DNA of 10,000 nt from Flavobacterium sp. (GTDB lineage: Bacteria; Bacteroidota; Bacteroidia; Flavobacteriales; Flavobacteriaceae): assembly GCF_020217025.1 (NCBI RefSeq), contig NZ_JAIWOF010000004.1, positions 1 to 10,000 of the forward strand. The letters run 5' to 3'. Positions 1-6,483 of the stretch are shown here, in pieces. A program made the position numbers and the translations under genes. Within the stretch, counting starts at the first letter, position 1; the number at the start of each line of letters is the position of its first letter. The notes under the pieces were generated by a model. It ran no database searches and was not told the origin of the DNA. It saw only the letters and a program-made list of their open reading frames with translations.

Positions 1-428
1 ATTATAGTTACAGGTCCGTCATTAATCAAACTCACTTTCATATCGGCTCCAAATTGACCTGTTTGTGTTTTTTTGCCCAATTCAATTTCCATTTGTTGCA
101 CAAAAGATTCATAAAGAGGAATAGCAATTTCGGGTTTAGAGGCTTTGATATAACTAGGACGATTTCCTTTTTTTGTAGCCGCATGCAATGTAAATTGAGA
201 AACTACAATAATTTCGCCATTGATATCTTTTAACGACAAATTCATTACTTCATTTTCGTCTTCAAAAATTCTTAAATTGGCTATTTTAGAGGTTAACCAA
301 TTGATATCTTCTTGATTATCGGCGTCTTCAATGCCGACTAAAACTAATAAACCTTGTTGAATTTGAGCTACAATTTGTTTATTTATTGTAACTGATGACT
401 CGGAAACTCGTTGAATTACTGCTTTCAT
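1..428 (-). CDS. dtd: D-aminoacyl-tRNA deacylase (Dtd), 3' end cut by window edge
   Basis: Dtd is a cytosolic homodimeric enzyme that hydrolyses D-amino acids (classically D-Tyr) and glycine mischarged onto tRNA, a proofreading step in translation. Translating the minus strand from the ATG at 428-426 gives an uninterrupted 142 residues beginning MKAVIQRVSESSVTI, the standard N-terminus of the family. Both signature motifs are present: SQFTL at about residues 78-82 and NDGPVT near residues 135-140, the latter carrying the Gly-cisPro pair that reads amino acid chirality. The family is about 150 residues, so only about the last 8 are missing beyond position 1. It lies 67 bp downstream of rsgA on the same strand, a common flavobacterial neighbour. 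A TAnnTTTG box 16 nt before the ATG suggests it can be transcribed on its own. The identification is very secure. Confidence 0.96.
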   Translation of the reverse strand, partial: MKAVIQRVSESSVTINKQIVAQIQQGLLVLVGIEDADNQEDINWLTSKIANLRIFEDENEVMNLSLKDINGEIIVVSQFTLHAATKKGNRPSYIKASKPEIAIPLYESFVQQMEIELGKKTQTGQFGADMKVSLINDGPVTI

Positions 429-444
429 TTTAATGTATAAACAT

Positions 445-452
445 CAAAAATA
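445..452 (-). promoter_or_regulatory. Candidate -7 promoter element of dtd
   Basis: The minus strand reads TATTTTTG, a full match to the Bacteroidota -7 consensus TAnnTTTG, with 16 nt between the box and the dtd ATG. That is exactly the spacing seen for the gldA promoter in this window. No TTG lies 17-23 nt further upstream, so the -33 half is missing, and a match could arise by chance in such AT-rich sequence. Confidence 0.4.
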
Positions 453-471
453 TGAAAAATATCAGAAAAGA

Positions 472-489
472 TTTACGGAAATCCGTAAA
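472..489 (-). terminator. Hairpin after rsgA, weak terminator or processing site
   Basis: On the minus strand a perfect stem TTTACGG / CCGTAAA closes a four-base ATTT loop, starting 6 nt after the rsgA stop codon. The following TCTTTTCTG is only a broken U tract, so termination may be partial. The dtd message could therefore come both from read-through and from its own promoter. Confidence 0.45.
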
Positions 490-495
490 AACAAA

Positions 496-1473
496 TTATT
501 TTCTGGTTTCGTCACTTGCCCTTCTTTCGGCATCGTAAATATCGGCGCGATATTGTTCTTCGTCGCCTTCTAAAATTTGGGTATAACTTTTATAGCGCGA
601 CCACGAAATTTCGTCATTTTCCAATGCCTTTTTGATGGCGCAATGCGGTTCTTCTTTATGTAAACAGTTATTAAATTTACATTGGTCTTTCAAAGCAAAA
701 AATTCAGGAAAATAATCCCCAATTTCTTGTTTTTCCATGTCGACAATTCCAAAACCACGAATTCCCGGAGTGTCTATAATTTTAGCTCCGAAAGACAAAT
801 CAAACATTTCAGCAAAAGTTGTGGTGTGCTTTCCTTGTGCATGCGATTCGGAAATTTGTTTGGTTTTTAAATTCAATCCTGGTTCTAAAGTGTTTACCAA
901 AGTTGATTTTCCAACACCCGAATGTCCTGAAAACATAGAAACTTTGTCTTTCATTAATGCTTTAAGTTCTTCAATTCCTTTTCCATCTTTAGCAGAAACA
1001 CGTAAACATTTATAGCCTATTGAAGAATACACATGTTGTAAATATAATTGTTCGTCTAATGTAGGGTCATCAAACGTATCTATTTTATTGAAGACAATTA
1101 CGGCTTCAATTCCATAAGCTTCAGCGGTAACTAAAAATCGGTCGATAAAACTTGTGGTTGTTGGTGGATTATTAATGGTAACCAATAAAAAAACCACGTC
1201 AATATTAGATGCGATAATATGCATTTGATGCGATAAATTTACCGACTTTCTAACGATGTAATTTTTTCTATCATGAATCGCCGTGATTACTCCAGTGGTT
1301 TCATCAGTGGTATTTTCAATATCGTAATCTACAACGTCGCCCACCGCAATAGGATTGGTACTTTTGATGCCTTTCATTCTAAATTTACCTTTTATACGGC
1401 ACTCTAAAAAAGCACCATTTTCTGTCTTAATGGTGTACCAGCTTCCAGTAGATTTATAAACGATTCCTGTCAT
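496..1473 (-). CDS. rsgA: Ribosome small subunit-dependent GTPase RsgA
   Basis: RsgA (YjeQ/YloQ) is a circularly permuted GTPase that binds the 30S subunit late in assembly and is released after GTP hydrolysis. The 325-residue product has the full family layout. There is an N-terminal OB-fold (about 1-75). The permuted GTPase domain has G4 NKID at 129-132, G5 VSAK at 159-162, G1 GHSGVGKS at 183-190, G2 GKHTTT at 214-219 and G3 DTPG at 234-237. A C-terminal zinc knuckle follows, with C265, C270, H272 and C278. Length is normal, and the ATG at 1473 gives the expected MTGIVYKSTGSWY start. It has its own promoter just upstream, separated from the preceding gene by a terminator. dtd follows on the same strand. 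Nothing is missing. Confidence 0.97.
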   Translation of the reverse strand: MTGIVYKSTGSWYTIKTENGAFLECRIKGKFRMKGIKSTNPIAVGDVVDYDIENTTDETTGVITAIHDRKNYIVRKSVNLSHQMHIIASNIDVVFLLVTINNPPTTTSFIDRFLVTAEAYGIEAVIVFNKIDTFDDPTLDEQLYLQHVYSSIGYKCLRVSAKDGKGIEELKALMKDKVSMFSGHSGVGKSTLVNTLEPGLNLKTKQISESHAQGKHTTTFAEMFDLSFGAKIIDTPGIRGFGIVDMEKQEIGDYFPEFFALKDQCKFNNCLHKEEPHCAIKKALENDEISWSRYKSYTQILEGDEEQYRADIYDAERRASDETRK

Positions 1474-1526
1474 TAAAAGGTAAAAATTAGAAGTTTGAAA
1501 AACCGATTCAACTTCGTTATATCTTG

Positions 1527-1559
1527 CAAAGATAATGTTTCTATTGAAAATTAAGGCAA
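1527..1559 (-). promoter_or_regulatory. rsgA promoter, Bacteroidota type
   Basis: On the minus strand a perfect -7 box TATCTTTG (1534-1527) is preceded by a TTG at 1559-1557 with a 22-nt spacer, within the range of the Bacteroidota consensus (TTG, 17-23 nt, TAnnTTTG). Transcription would start near 1520, leaving an untranslated leader of roughly 45-50 nt before the rsgA ATG. It lies directly downstream of the terminator of the preceding gene, which fits an independent rsgA-dtd transcript. Confidence 0.6.
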
Positions 1560-1560
1560 T

Positions 1561-1589
1561 AAAAAAGGCTACTCTTGGTAGCCTTTTTT
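1561..1589 (-). terminator. Intrinsic terminator of the 551-residue protein gene
   Basis: The stem GGCTAC / GTAGCC (1567-1572 with 1578-1583) has a five-base loop and is flanked by six As on one side and six Ts on the other. On the minus strand it begins 1 nt after the stop codon at 1591-1593 and is followed by a U6 tract. The symmetry would allow it to work in both directions, but no gene on the plus strand uses it. Confidence 0.85.
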
Positions 1590-1590
1590 A

Positions 1591-3246
1591 TTACTCTTCT
1601 AAAATCATTCTTCCTAACTTATCTTTACTTTTTCTTGAAGAGTAAACGATAAATTCTTTGTCTGATTTTCTATAATATACTCCAGGACGCAATACCAATT
1701 CATTTTTAATTACTTCTTCTGGATCTTTTCTTGTCATATTTCCGTTAGAATCGAAAATGAATAATGCTGGAATTGCATTGTTATAATTACCTAAGGATTT
1801 AATATCATCAATATTAGTCACACCTTTGTTTTTAACGTTATCGTTAAAAAGTAAATTAAGTACCCCATTTTTGTAAATAGGAATTGCTCCTAAATATTCA
1901 GGACCTTTTCCTAATTGTGTTAATGGAATTTGAATTGAACCACCAACTGCAAAACTTCCGTTACCTCCGGCAAATCCAAATCCAATTGACAATGTAGTTA
2001 CAGTTGCAGATTGTTCTTTTGGTAAAACATTACCCCATTCAAATGTACCATCTGCTTTTAAACTTGTAATAATAATTTCGTTTTTAGTGTACGTTACAGG
2101 TGTTGCCGCTAATGGCCCAATACCAGAACTTTGACCTACATAAACATACTGAAATTCAGACAATACGATTAAACCACCATCATTTTTTTCAATAATAGTT
2201 GTTATATTATAGAAAGGCTTAACGTCTTTTCCTTTTTTAGCTCTTCTTTCACCTAATAGTTTAACTTTTGTTGCATAATCAAACTCATTAAACTTTACTG
2301 CATTAGTTGCATTCGTATTTAAATCAATAGTTGCGTTATAAACTCCTTTAAGTTCTTTATTTGCTTTTCCGTTTTCTCTTACACTTGAATAAAAACCAAC
2401 TATTTTTAAAGTATTTTTATTTGTAGAAATCATTTTACAATTGATAATTTCTTTCCCTTTAATATCAATATTTACGATTTCCTTTTTGTATCCGTTATTT
2501 CTTTTGAAAGTATGGATTTCAAATTTTTCAATTTGTTCTTTCTTTTTTGAATCTCTGTAACTTTCATTAACTACTAAGAAAACATCATCTTGAAAATTAA
2601 CTTCAAAATCAGAAATTGTAAATTCATAATCTTTCTTACTGTCATCAAACTTAACTTTTTCAGTATTTGAGAACAAAGTCCCCATTTTGTCATCAAACAA
2701 TTTTACTTCATATTTTACCGCATCTTCTTTTGAAAACAATGAAGTATGCATAACTAACAAAGCACCTTCATCTGGAGATAACTTGAAATAAAAATCGCCT
2801 CTGCTTGATTTTTTTGCAACTTCAGCATCAAACAATACCACTGGAGATTTACTTAAAACACCTTTATCAGAAACTTGTGTAGCAACTAAATTAAAAATTT
2901 TATCTTTTTTATTGTAAACACTACCAATTACATAAAGATTGTCATTTAAAAGAAAAATTTCTTCAAAATCAACTTCTTTGTCGCTAATTTGAGGAATTAC
3001 AATTGGATTAGATGAAATAAGTTTCATTGAACCCGATTCAAATATTTTTATGAAATAATCATCTTTTCCTTTTATAGCTAAAGCAAAGATTTTGTTATTA
3101 GATTCTCCAACGATTTTAACGATTTTTTGTTTATCGTCTGCTAACTCTTCTCCATAAGTTAAAGACACTTTGTCTATTTTGTTTTGAGCAACTAAGAATT
3201 GAATCCCAAGCACAAAAGCAAACAAAAACAGATTAATTTTTTTCAT
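1591..3246 (-). CDS. Exported protein of unknown function, 551 residues
   Basis: I do not recognise a named family. The first 20 residues (MKKINLFLFAFVLGIQFLVA, then QNK) form a clear Sec signal peptide with signal peptidase I cleavage after LVA. There is no lipobox cysteine, so it should be periplasmic or outer-membrane-associated rather than a lipoprotein. The mature part alternates short beta-like stretches with charged turns (for example KIVGESNNKIFALAIKGKDD, then DNLYVIGSV), which resembles a beta-propeller or other all-beta fold. A segment near residues 390-405 (ITSLKADGTFEWGNVLPKEQ) is typical of such flavobacterial proteins. The end (GRMILEE) does not look like a type IX secretion C-terminal domain. 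It lies 65 bp downstream of the DAHP synthase gene on the same strand and ends in its own terminator. Co-transcription with the aro genes is possible but nothing in the protein suggests an aromatic-pathway role. Confidence 0.85.
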   Translation of the reverse strand: MKKINLFLFAFVLGIQFLVAQNKIDKVSLTYGEELADDKQKIVKIVGESNNKIFALAIKGKDDYFIKIFESGSMKLISSNPIVIPQISDKEVDFEEIFLLNDNLYVIGSVYNKKDKIFNLVATQVSDKGVLSKSPVVLFDAEVAKKSSRGDFYFKLSPDEGALLVMHTSLFSKEDAVKYEVKLFDDKMGTLFSNTEKVKFDDSKKDYEFTISDFEVNFQDDVFLVVNESYRDSKKKEQIEKFEIHTFKRNNGYKKEIVNIDIKGKEIINCKMISTNKNTLKIVGFYSSVRENGKANKELKGVYNATIDLNTNATNAVKFNEFDYATKVKLLGERRAKKGKDVKPFYNITTIIEKNDGGLIVLSEFQYVYVGQSSGIGPLAATPVTYTKNEIIITSLKADGTFEWGNVLPKEQSATVTTLSIGFGFAGGNGSFAVGGSIQIPLTQLGKGPEYLGAIPIYKNGVLNLLFNDNVKNKGVTNIDDIKSLGNYNNAIPALFIFDSNGNMTRKDPEEVIKNELVLRPGVYYRKSDKEFIVYSSRKSKDKLGRMILEE

Positions 3247-3311
3247 TATTTATTATTAAAAGATTTGTGGCGCGATATTACAAAAAATGTAAGAATATTT
3301 TCTAAAAAAAT

Positions 3312-4394
3312 CTATTTATTAATTACTTTTTCTTGATGTGTAATACTTTCTTGGTGAATTGCTTTAAACAATTGCATTACAAATTCGTTACTCAAACCTT
3401 TTTCTTCGCCCTCTAAAATCATTTTTCCTAAGATTTCGTTCCAGCGTTGGTTTTGTAAAATAGCCACATTTTTTTCTTTCTTTAACAATCCGATTTTATC
3501 GGCAACTTTCATTCGGTTACCCAAAATTTCTAACAGTTTTCCATCAAACTCATCAATTTGCATGCGCAGTTTTGCCATTTTTTGATTGTATTCGCTTTCA
3601 TCATCCGACACTTTTCTAACGCGTAAATTGATGAACATTTGTTTTAATGTAGCTGGAGTTACTTGTTGAGCAGCATCACTCCAAGCATTATCTGGGTCGA
3701 TATGCGTTTCAATAATTAATCCATCATAATTCAAATCTAAAGCTTGTTGCGACACTTCTTGAATCATATCGCGCTTTCCGGTAATGTGCGAAGGATCGCA
3801 AATCAAAGGTAAATCGGGAAAACGATTTTGCATATCAATTGCTATTTGCCACTCTGGATTGTTGCGGTATTTTGTTTTTTCGTAAGTAGAAAATCCTCTG
3901 TGAATTACTCCTAACTTCTTAATATTTGCGTTATACAATCGCTCTAAACCACCAATCCATAAAGACAAATCAGGATTTACAGGATTTTTTAATAAAACGA
4001 TTTTATCTGTTCCTTGCAAAGCATCTGCGATTTCTTGAACGGCAAAAGGATTTACGGTGGTTCTAGCGCCAATCCACAAAACATCAATATCGTGTTCCAA
4101 TGCTAATTTTACGTGAGCTGCCGTAGCGACTTCCGTTGCCATTAACAAACCGGTTTCTGCTTTGGCTTTTTGCAACCATTTCAATCCGATTTCGCCCACA
4201 CCTTCAAATCCACCTGGACGTGTTCGAGGTTTCCAAATTCCTGCACGGAAAATAGAAACATCAGAATTCTTCAATTCGTGTGCTATTTTTAAAACTTGTT
4301 CTTCGGTTTCAGCACTACAAGGTCCTGCAATTACCAGTGGATGATTCAAATGAAAATCATCTAACCAAGTGCGTAATTCTTTTTTATTTTCCAT
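3312..4394 (-). CDS. Bifunctional DAHP synthase / chorismate mutase
   Basis: This cytosolic fusion catalyses the first step of the shikimate pathway (PEP + erythrose 4-phosphate to DAHP) and the later conversion of chorismate to prephenate. Numbered from the ATG at 4394 (360 residues), the DAHP synthase of the KDO8PS-like type I-beta class covers about 1-260. It contains GPCSAE with metal ligand C26, KPRTRP at 55-60, PEP-binding K136 in KNPVN, H203 in DPSHITG, E229 in IIETH and D240. An AroQ-type helical chorismate mutase covers about 270-352, with LRMQIDEFD, NRMKVADKIGLLKKEKN and QRW motifs. This fusion is characteristic of Bacteroidota, where the mutase domain also mediates feedback by prephenate. 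A second in-frame ATG at 4400 would add Met-Val. I prefer 4394 because MENKKE is the familiar family start. It lies 42 bp after pheA, in the same operon and presumably under the same attenuator. Confidence 0.95.
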   Translation of the reverse strand: MENKKELRTWLDDFHLNHPLVIAGPCSAETEEQVLKIAHELKNSDVSIFRAGIWKPRTRPGGFEGVGEIGLKWLQKAKAETGLLMATEVATAAHVKLALEHDIDVLWIGARTTVNPFAVQEIADALQGTDKIVLLKNPVNPDLSLWIGGLERLYNANIKKLGVIHRGFSTYEKTKYRNNPEWQIAIDMQNRFPDLPLICDPSHITGKRDMIQEVSQQALDLNYDGLIIETHIDPDNAWSDAAQQVTPATLKQMFINLRVRKVSDDESEYNQKMAKLRMQIDEFDGKLLEILGNRMKVADKIGLLKKEKNVAILQNQRWNEILGKMILEGEEKGLSNEFVMQLFKAIHQESITHQEKVINK

Positions 4395-4436
4395 AACCAT
4401 ATTTTCACTGTAAAATTACTACTTATTCTTAAATTA

Positions 4437-5264
4437 TTATTGTTTACTCTTTTCATATTCGCCCAACACCTTGAAATGCGTTGTCATGATTTCCATTATT
4501 TTTTTCGCTTTTTCAAAATGTTTATATTTTTCAAAAACTACATCCACAAAAAAAGCATAGGTAAAAGGCGTTTCGATAATAGGAAGCGATTGAATTTTTG
4601 TTAGATTCAATTTGCAATTATTCAACACATTTAAAACCGTTGCCAAAGAACCTGGCGTATCATCTAATTCAAATTTTATTGATGCTTTATTGATGAGTTC
4701 TTTTGAAATTTCTTTGTTCGATGCTTTTAAAACTACAAAACGCGTTTTATTACTTTTTACCGTGTGAATTCCATCTGCAATAATTTCCAGATTGTAAATT
4801 TCGGAAGCTACTGGTCCAGCTAAAGCACCGATTCCTTTCAATTGATTTTCCTGAATTCGCTTTGCAGTAATTGCAGTATCCGAACTTTCGACCAATTTAA
4901 TATGCGGATATTGACTAAAGAAATTGGCACATTGCAGCAAAGCAATTGGATGCGAATGCACTTCTTTGATATCTTGAATTTTTTGACCAGGCAACACCAT
5001 CAAATTCATGTGAATATCTAAAAAATATTCGCCAATAATATGCAAATCGTATGAATCGATTAAGGCATAATTTGGTAAAATAGCGCCTGCAATTGAATTT
5101 TCTATCGCCATGATAGCTTTGTCGGATTGATTGGTTTTCAAACTATTGACCACGTCTCGAAACGAACTGCATTCATCCAAACCAATCGCATCACCAAAAT
5201 AACGATGTGCTACTTGATGATGAAACGATCCTTGAATTCCCTGAATTGCGATTTTAATTCCCAT
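4437..5264 (-). CDS. pheA: Prephenate dehydratase with ACT regulatory domain
   Basis: The enzyme converts prephenate to phenylpyruvate, the committed step to phenylalanine. The 275-residue product has a PDT domain (about 1-180) with IAIQGIQGSFHH, the ENSIAG motif at 55-60, SDTAITAKRI and the catalytic TRF at 174-176. A C-terminal ACT domain (about 195-270) normally binds Phe for feedback. Its GSLA at 205-208 corresponds to the GALV motif of the E. coli enzyme, while the ESRP motif is replaced by QSLP at 225-228, a form I associate with Bacteroidota. There is no chorismate mutase domain; that activity is supplied by the downstream fusion gene. An upstream in-frame TTG at 5276 is rejected as the start because it lies in the U tract of the leader terminator. 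The ATG at 5264 gives the standard MGIKIAIQG beginning. Expression is probably set by the attenuator directly upstream. Confidence 0.95.
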   Translation of the reverse strand: MGIKIAIQGIQGSFHHQVAHRYFGDAIGLDECSSFRDVVNSLKTNQSDKAIMAIENSIAGAILPNYALIDSYDLHIIGEYFLDIHMNLMVLPGQKIQDIKEVHSHPIALLQCANFFSQYPHIKLVESSDTAITAKRIQENQLKGIGALAGPVASEIYNLEIIADGIHTVKSNKTRFVVLKASNKEISKELINKASIKFELDDTPGSLATVLNVLNNCKLNLTKIQSLPIIETPFTYAFFVDVVFEKYKHFEKAKKIMEIMTTHFKVLGEYEKSKQ

Positions 5265-5274
5265 AATTTTGAGC

Positions 5275-5303
5275 AAAAAAAAATCCCGATTTGCATCGGG
5301 ATT
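5275..5303 (-). terminator. Leader terminator (attenuator) in front of pheA
   Basis: On the minus strand the nine-base arms AATCCCGAT (5303-5295) and ATCGGGATT (5290-5282) pair perfectly around a GCAA tetraloop, a stable GNRA loop, and are followed by nine uninterrupted Ts ending at 5275. This is a complete intrinsic terminator. It ends 10 nt before the pheA ATG and lies downstream of no gene on its strand other than the leader peptide, so it must act as a conditional stop for the pheA operon. Confidence 0.85.
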
Positions 5304-5391
5304 GTATGTTTATAAAATAAATTTCTTTCATTTATATAATAGCACAACAATCCCTCATCTGTCTCCAGAAGAAATAAAAAGAATTGTTATA
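5298..5391 (-). promoter_or_regulatory. Competing antiterminator pairings of the pheA leader RNA
   Basis: Positions run 5' to 3' on the minus strand. Segment 2 (5354-5344, GGGATTGTTGT) can pair with segment 3 (5309-5298), giving 11 base pairs with one bulged U at 5306. Segment 3 contains the 5' arm of the terminator, so this pairing prevents the terminator. Segment 2 can instead pair with segment 1 (AACAATTC at 5388-5381 plus flanking wobbles), which lies just before the aromatic codons. A ribosome stalled on those codons would cover segment 1 and release segment 2 to form the antiterminator. A ribosome reaching the leader stop codon would cover segment 2 and allow termination. The pairings were found by eye, and their energies were not computed. 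Confidence 0.7.
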
Positions 5392-5415
5392 TAAAAATGT
5401 ACTATTGGTAAGCAT
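5332..5415 (-). CDS. Aromatic-rich leader peptide of the pheA operon, 27 residues
   Basis: The minus-strand frame from the ATG at 5415 to TAA at 5334-5332 encodes 27 residues, with Phe at 7, 13, 15 and 16, Tyr at 9 and 14, and Trp at 17. Residues 13-17 are FYFFW (codons at 5379-5365). The high density of codons for the pathway's end products, placed between two mutually exclusive RNA pairings and ahead of a terminator, is the hallmark of an attenuator leader peptide. The peptide itself is expected to have no function; its translation senses charged tRNA-Phe, tRNA-Tyr and perhaps tRNA-Trp. The region before the ATG is A/T-rich without a Shine-Dalgarno sequence, as usual in Bacteroidota. ATG is the first start codon in this frame, and a putative promoter lies just upstream. 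Confidence 0.78.
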   Translation of the reverse strand: MLTNSTFLYNNSFYFFWRQMRDCCAII

Positions 5416-5439
5416 TAAGCTATTAATTATTTGATTACG

Positions 5440-5467
5440 TAAAAGTAATAAAAAAATGAAAACGAAA
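5440..5467 (-). promoter_or_regulatory. Possible promoter of the pheA leader transcript
   Basis: The minus strand has TACTTTTA (5447-5440), seven of eight positions of the consensus spelled TAnnTTTG, which would start transcription about 20 nt before the leader ATG. The upstream partner is poor: TTTCG at 5467-5463 with a spacer of 15 nt instead of TTG. The position suits the leader but the sequence support is weak. Confidence 0.33.
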
Positions 5468-5483
5468 TACTTTTTTAAATAAA

Positions 5484-5513
5484 TTTGAGTTCTTTTAAAA
5501 AAAGTTACTTTTG
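5484..5513 (+). promoter_or_regulatory. gldA promoter, Bacteroidota type
   Basis: TTTG at 5484-5487 and TACTTTTG at 5506-5513 match both halves of the Bacteroidota sigma-A consensus, with an 18-nt spacer. The predicted start of transcription is about 10 nt before the gldA ATG at 5530, giving a very short leader. It lies back to back with the pheA leader transcript. Confidence 0.75.
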
Positions 5514-5529
5514 CTAAAATTTACAAACT

Positions 5530-6432
5530 ATGTCGATAGAAGTTCAAAATATTTCAAAAAATTACGGAGACCAAAAAGCATTGGATAACGTTAGTTTTTC
5601 TGTAAAAAAAGGAGAAATCGTAGGTTTTTTAGGTCCAAATGGTGCCGGAAAATCCACTTTAATGAAAATTTTGACAACTTATTTAACGGCAGATAGCGGA
5701 ACAGCTGTTGTAAACGAACACGATGTAACTTCGGCACAAAAAGAAGTACAAAAATCGGTTGGGTATTTACCAGAACACAATCCGTTGTATTTGGATTTAT
5801 ATGTGAGAGAATATTTGGCTTTTAATGCCGATTTACATAAAGTTGCGAAATCAAGAATTGACGAAGTAATTGCTTTGACAGGATTAACGCCTGAAAGTCA
5901 CAAGAAAATTGGAGAATTATCAAAAGGTTACCGTCAACGTGTTGGATTAGCAACCGCTTTGTTACATAATCCAGATGTGATGATTTTAGATGAACCAACA
6001 ACAGGTTTAGACCCAAATCAATTGGTAGAAATTCGTGATTTGATTAAAAACATTGGAAAAGACAAGACGGTTTTTCTATCGACGCACATTATGCAAGAAG
6101 TGGAAGCGATTTGCGATAGAATCATCATTATTGACAAAGGGAAAATCGTAACGGATGAAAAACTAAACAATTTAGTTGCCGAAGAAGCGGAACAAATTAT
6201 CGAAGTAGAATTTGACAAAAAAGTAGATGAAACTATTTTTGCTTCTCTTCCAAATTTAAAATCAGCAAAAAATTCGCATGATTTAGTTTGGGAACTAACT
6301 TTTACTACAGCGACAGATATGCGACCAGCATTATTTGATTTTGCACAAGCGAACCATTTGAGAACATTACAAATTGTGTTGAAAAGTAAAAACTTGGAAC
6401 AAATTTTTAGAGAGAAAACAACTAGAAAATAA
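5530..6432 (+). CDS. gldA: Gliding motility ABC transporter ATP-binding protein GldA
   Basis: GldA is the cytoplasmic ATPase of the GldA-GldF-GldG ABC transporter required for gliding in Flavobacterium johnsoniae; its substrate is not known. The 300-residue product has Walker A GPNGAGKST at 35-43, the signature LSKGYRQR at 130-137, Walker B MILDEP with catalytic E155, and the switch His186 in LSTHIMQE. The Q-loop position reads YLPEHNPLY (79-87), with Glu in place of Gln, as is usual in this subfamily. Residues about 220-300 form the GldA-type C-terminal extension, ending NLEQIFRE. The close match in length and motif wording to known GldA proteins separates it from generic ABC-2 ATPases. gldF and gldG are not in the window, as expected since they lie elsewhere in F. 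johnsoniae. It is the only plus-strand gene, with its own promoter and a terminator immediately after the stop. Confidence 0.92.
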   Translation: MSIEVQNISKNYGDQKALDNVSFSVKKGEIVGFLGPNGAGKSTLMKILTTYLTADSGTAVVNEHDVTSAQKEVQKSVGYLPEHNPLYLDLYVREYLAFNADLHKVAKSRIDEVIALTGLTPESHKKIGELSKGYRQRVGLATALLHNPDVMILDEPTTGLDPNQLVEIRDLIKNIGKDKTVFLSTHIMQEVEAICDRIIIIDKGKIVTDEKLNNLVAEEAEQIIEVEFDKKVDETIFASLPNLKSAKNSHDLVWELTFTTATDMRPALFDFAQANHLRTLQIVLKSKNLEQIFREKTTRK

Positions 6433-6433
6433 A

Positions 6434-6468
6434 AAAATCTCCTTACAACTAAACTGTAAGGAGATTTT
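6434..6468. terminator. Shared terminator between convergent gldA and the TPR gene
   Basis: A perfect 14-bp stem (6434-6447 with 6455-6468, core TCTCCTTACA / TGTAAGGAGA) encloses a seven-base loop. It starts 2 nt after the gldA stop and lies 15 nt beyond the TPR gene stop. The minus-strand side carries seven Ts (6437-6431), the plus side only four, so it should be stronger for the TPR gene but serve both. Confidence 0.88.
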
Positions 6469-6483
6469 AAAAGTATTGTAACA

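Noticed and set aside
737..1015. Plus-strand open frame of 92 codons within rsgA
   Set aside because: It is antisense to a fully conserved gene, overlaps the GTPase motifs, has no family resemblance and no promoter; it is a shadow frame.
5822..6218. Minus-strand open frames inside gldA
   Set aside because: They lie opposite the ABC signature, Walker B and H-loop coding region and show no protein features of their own.
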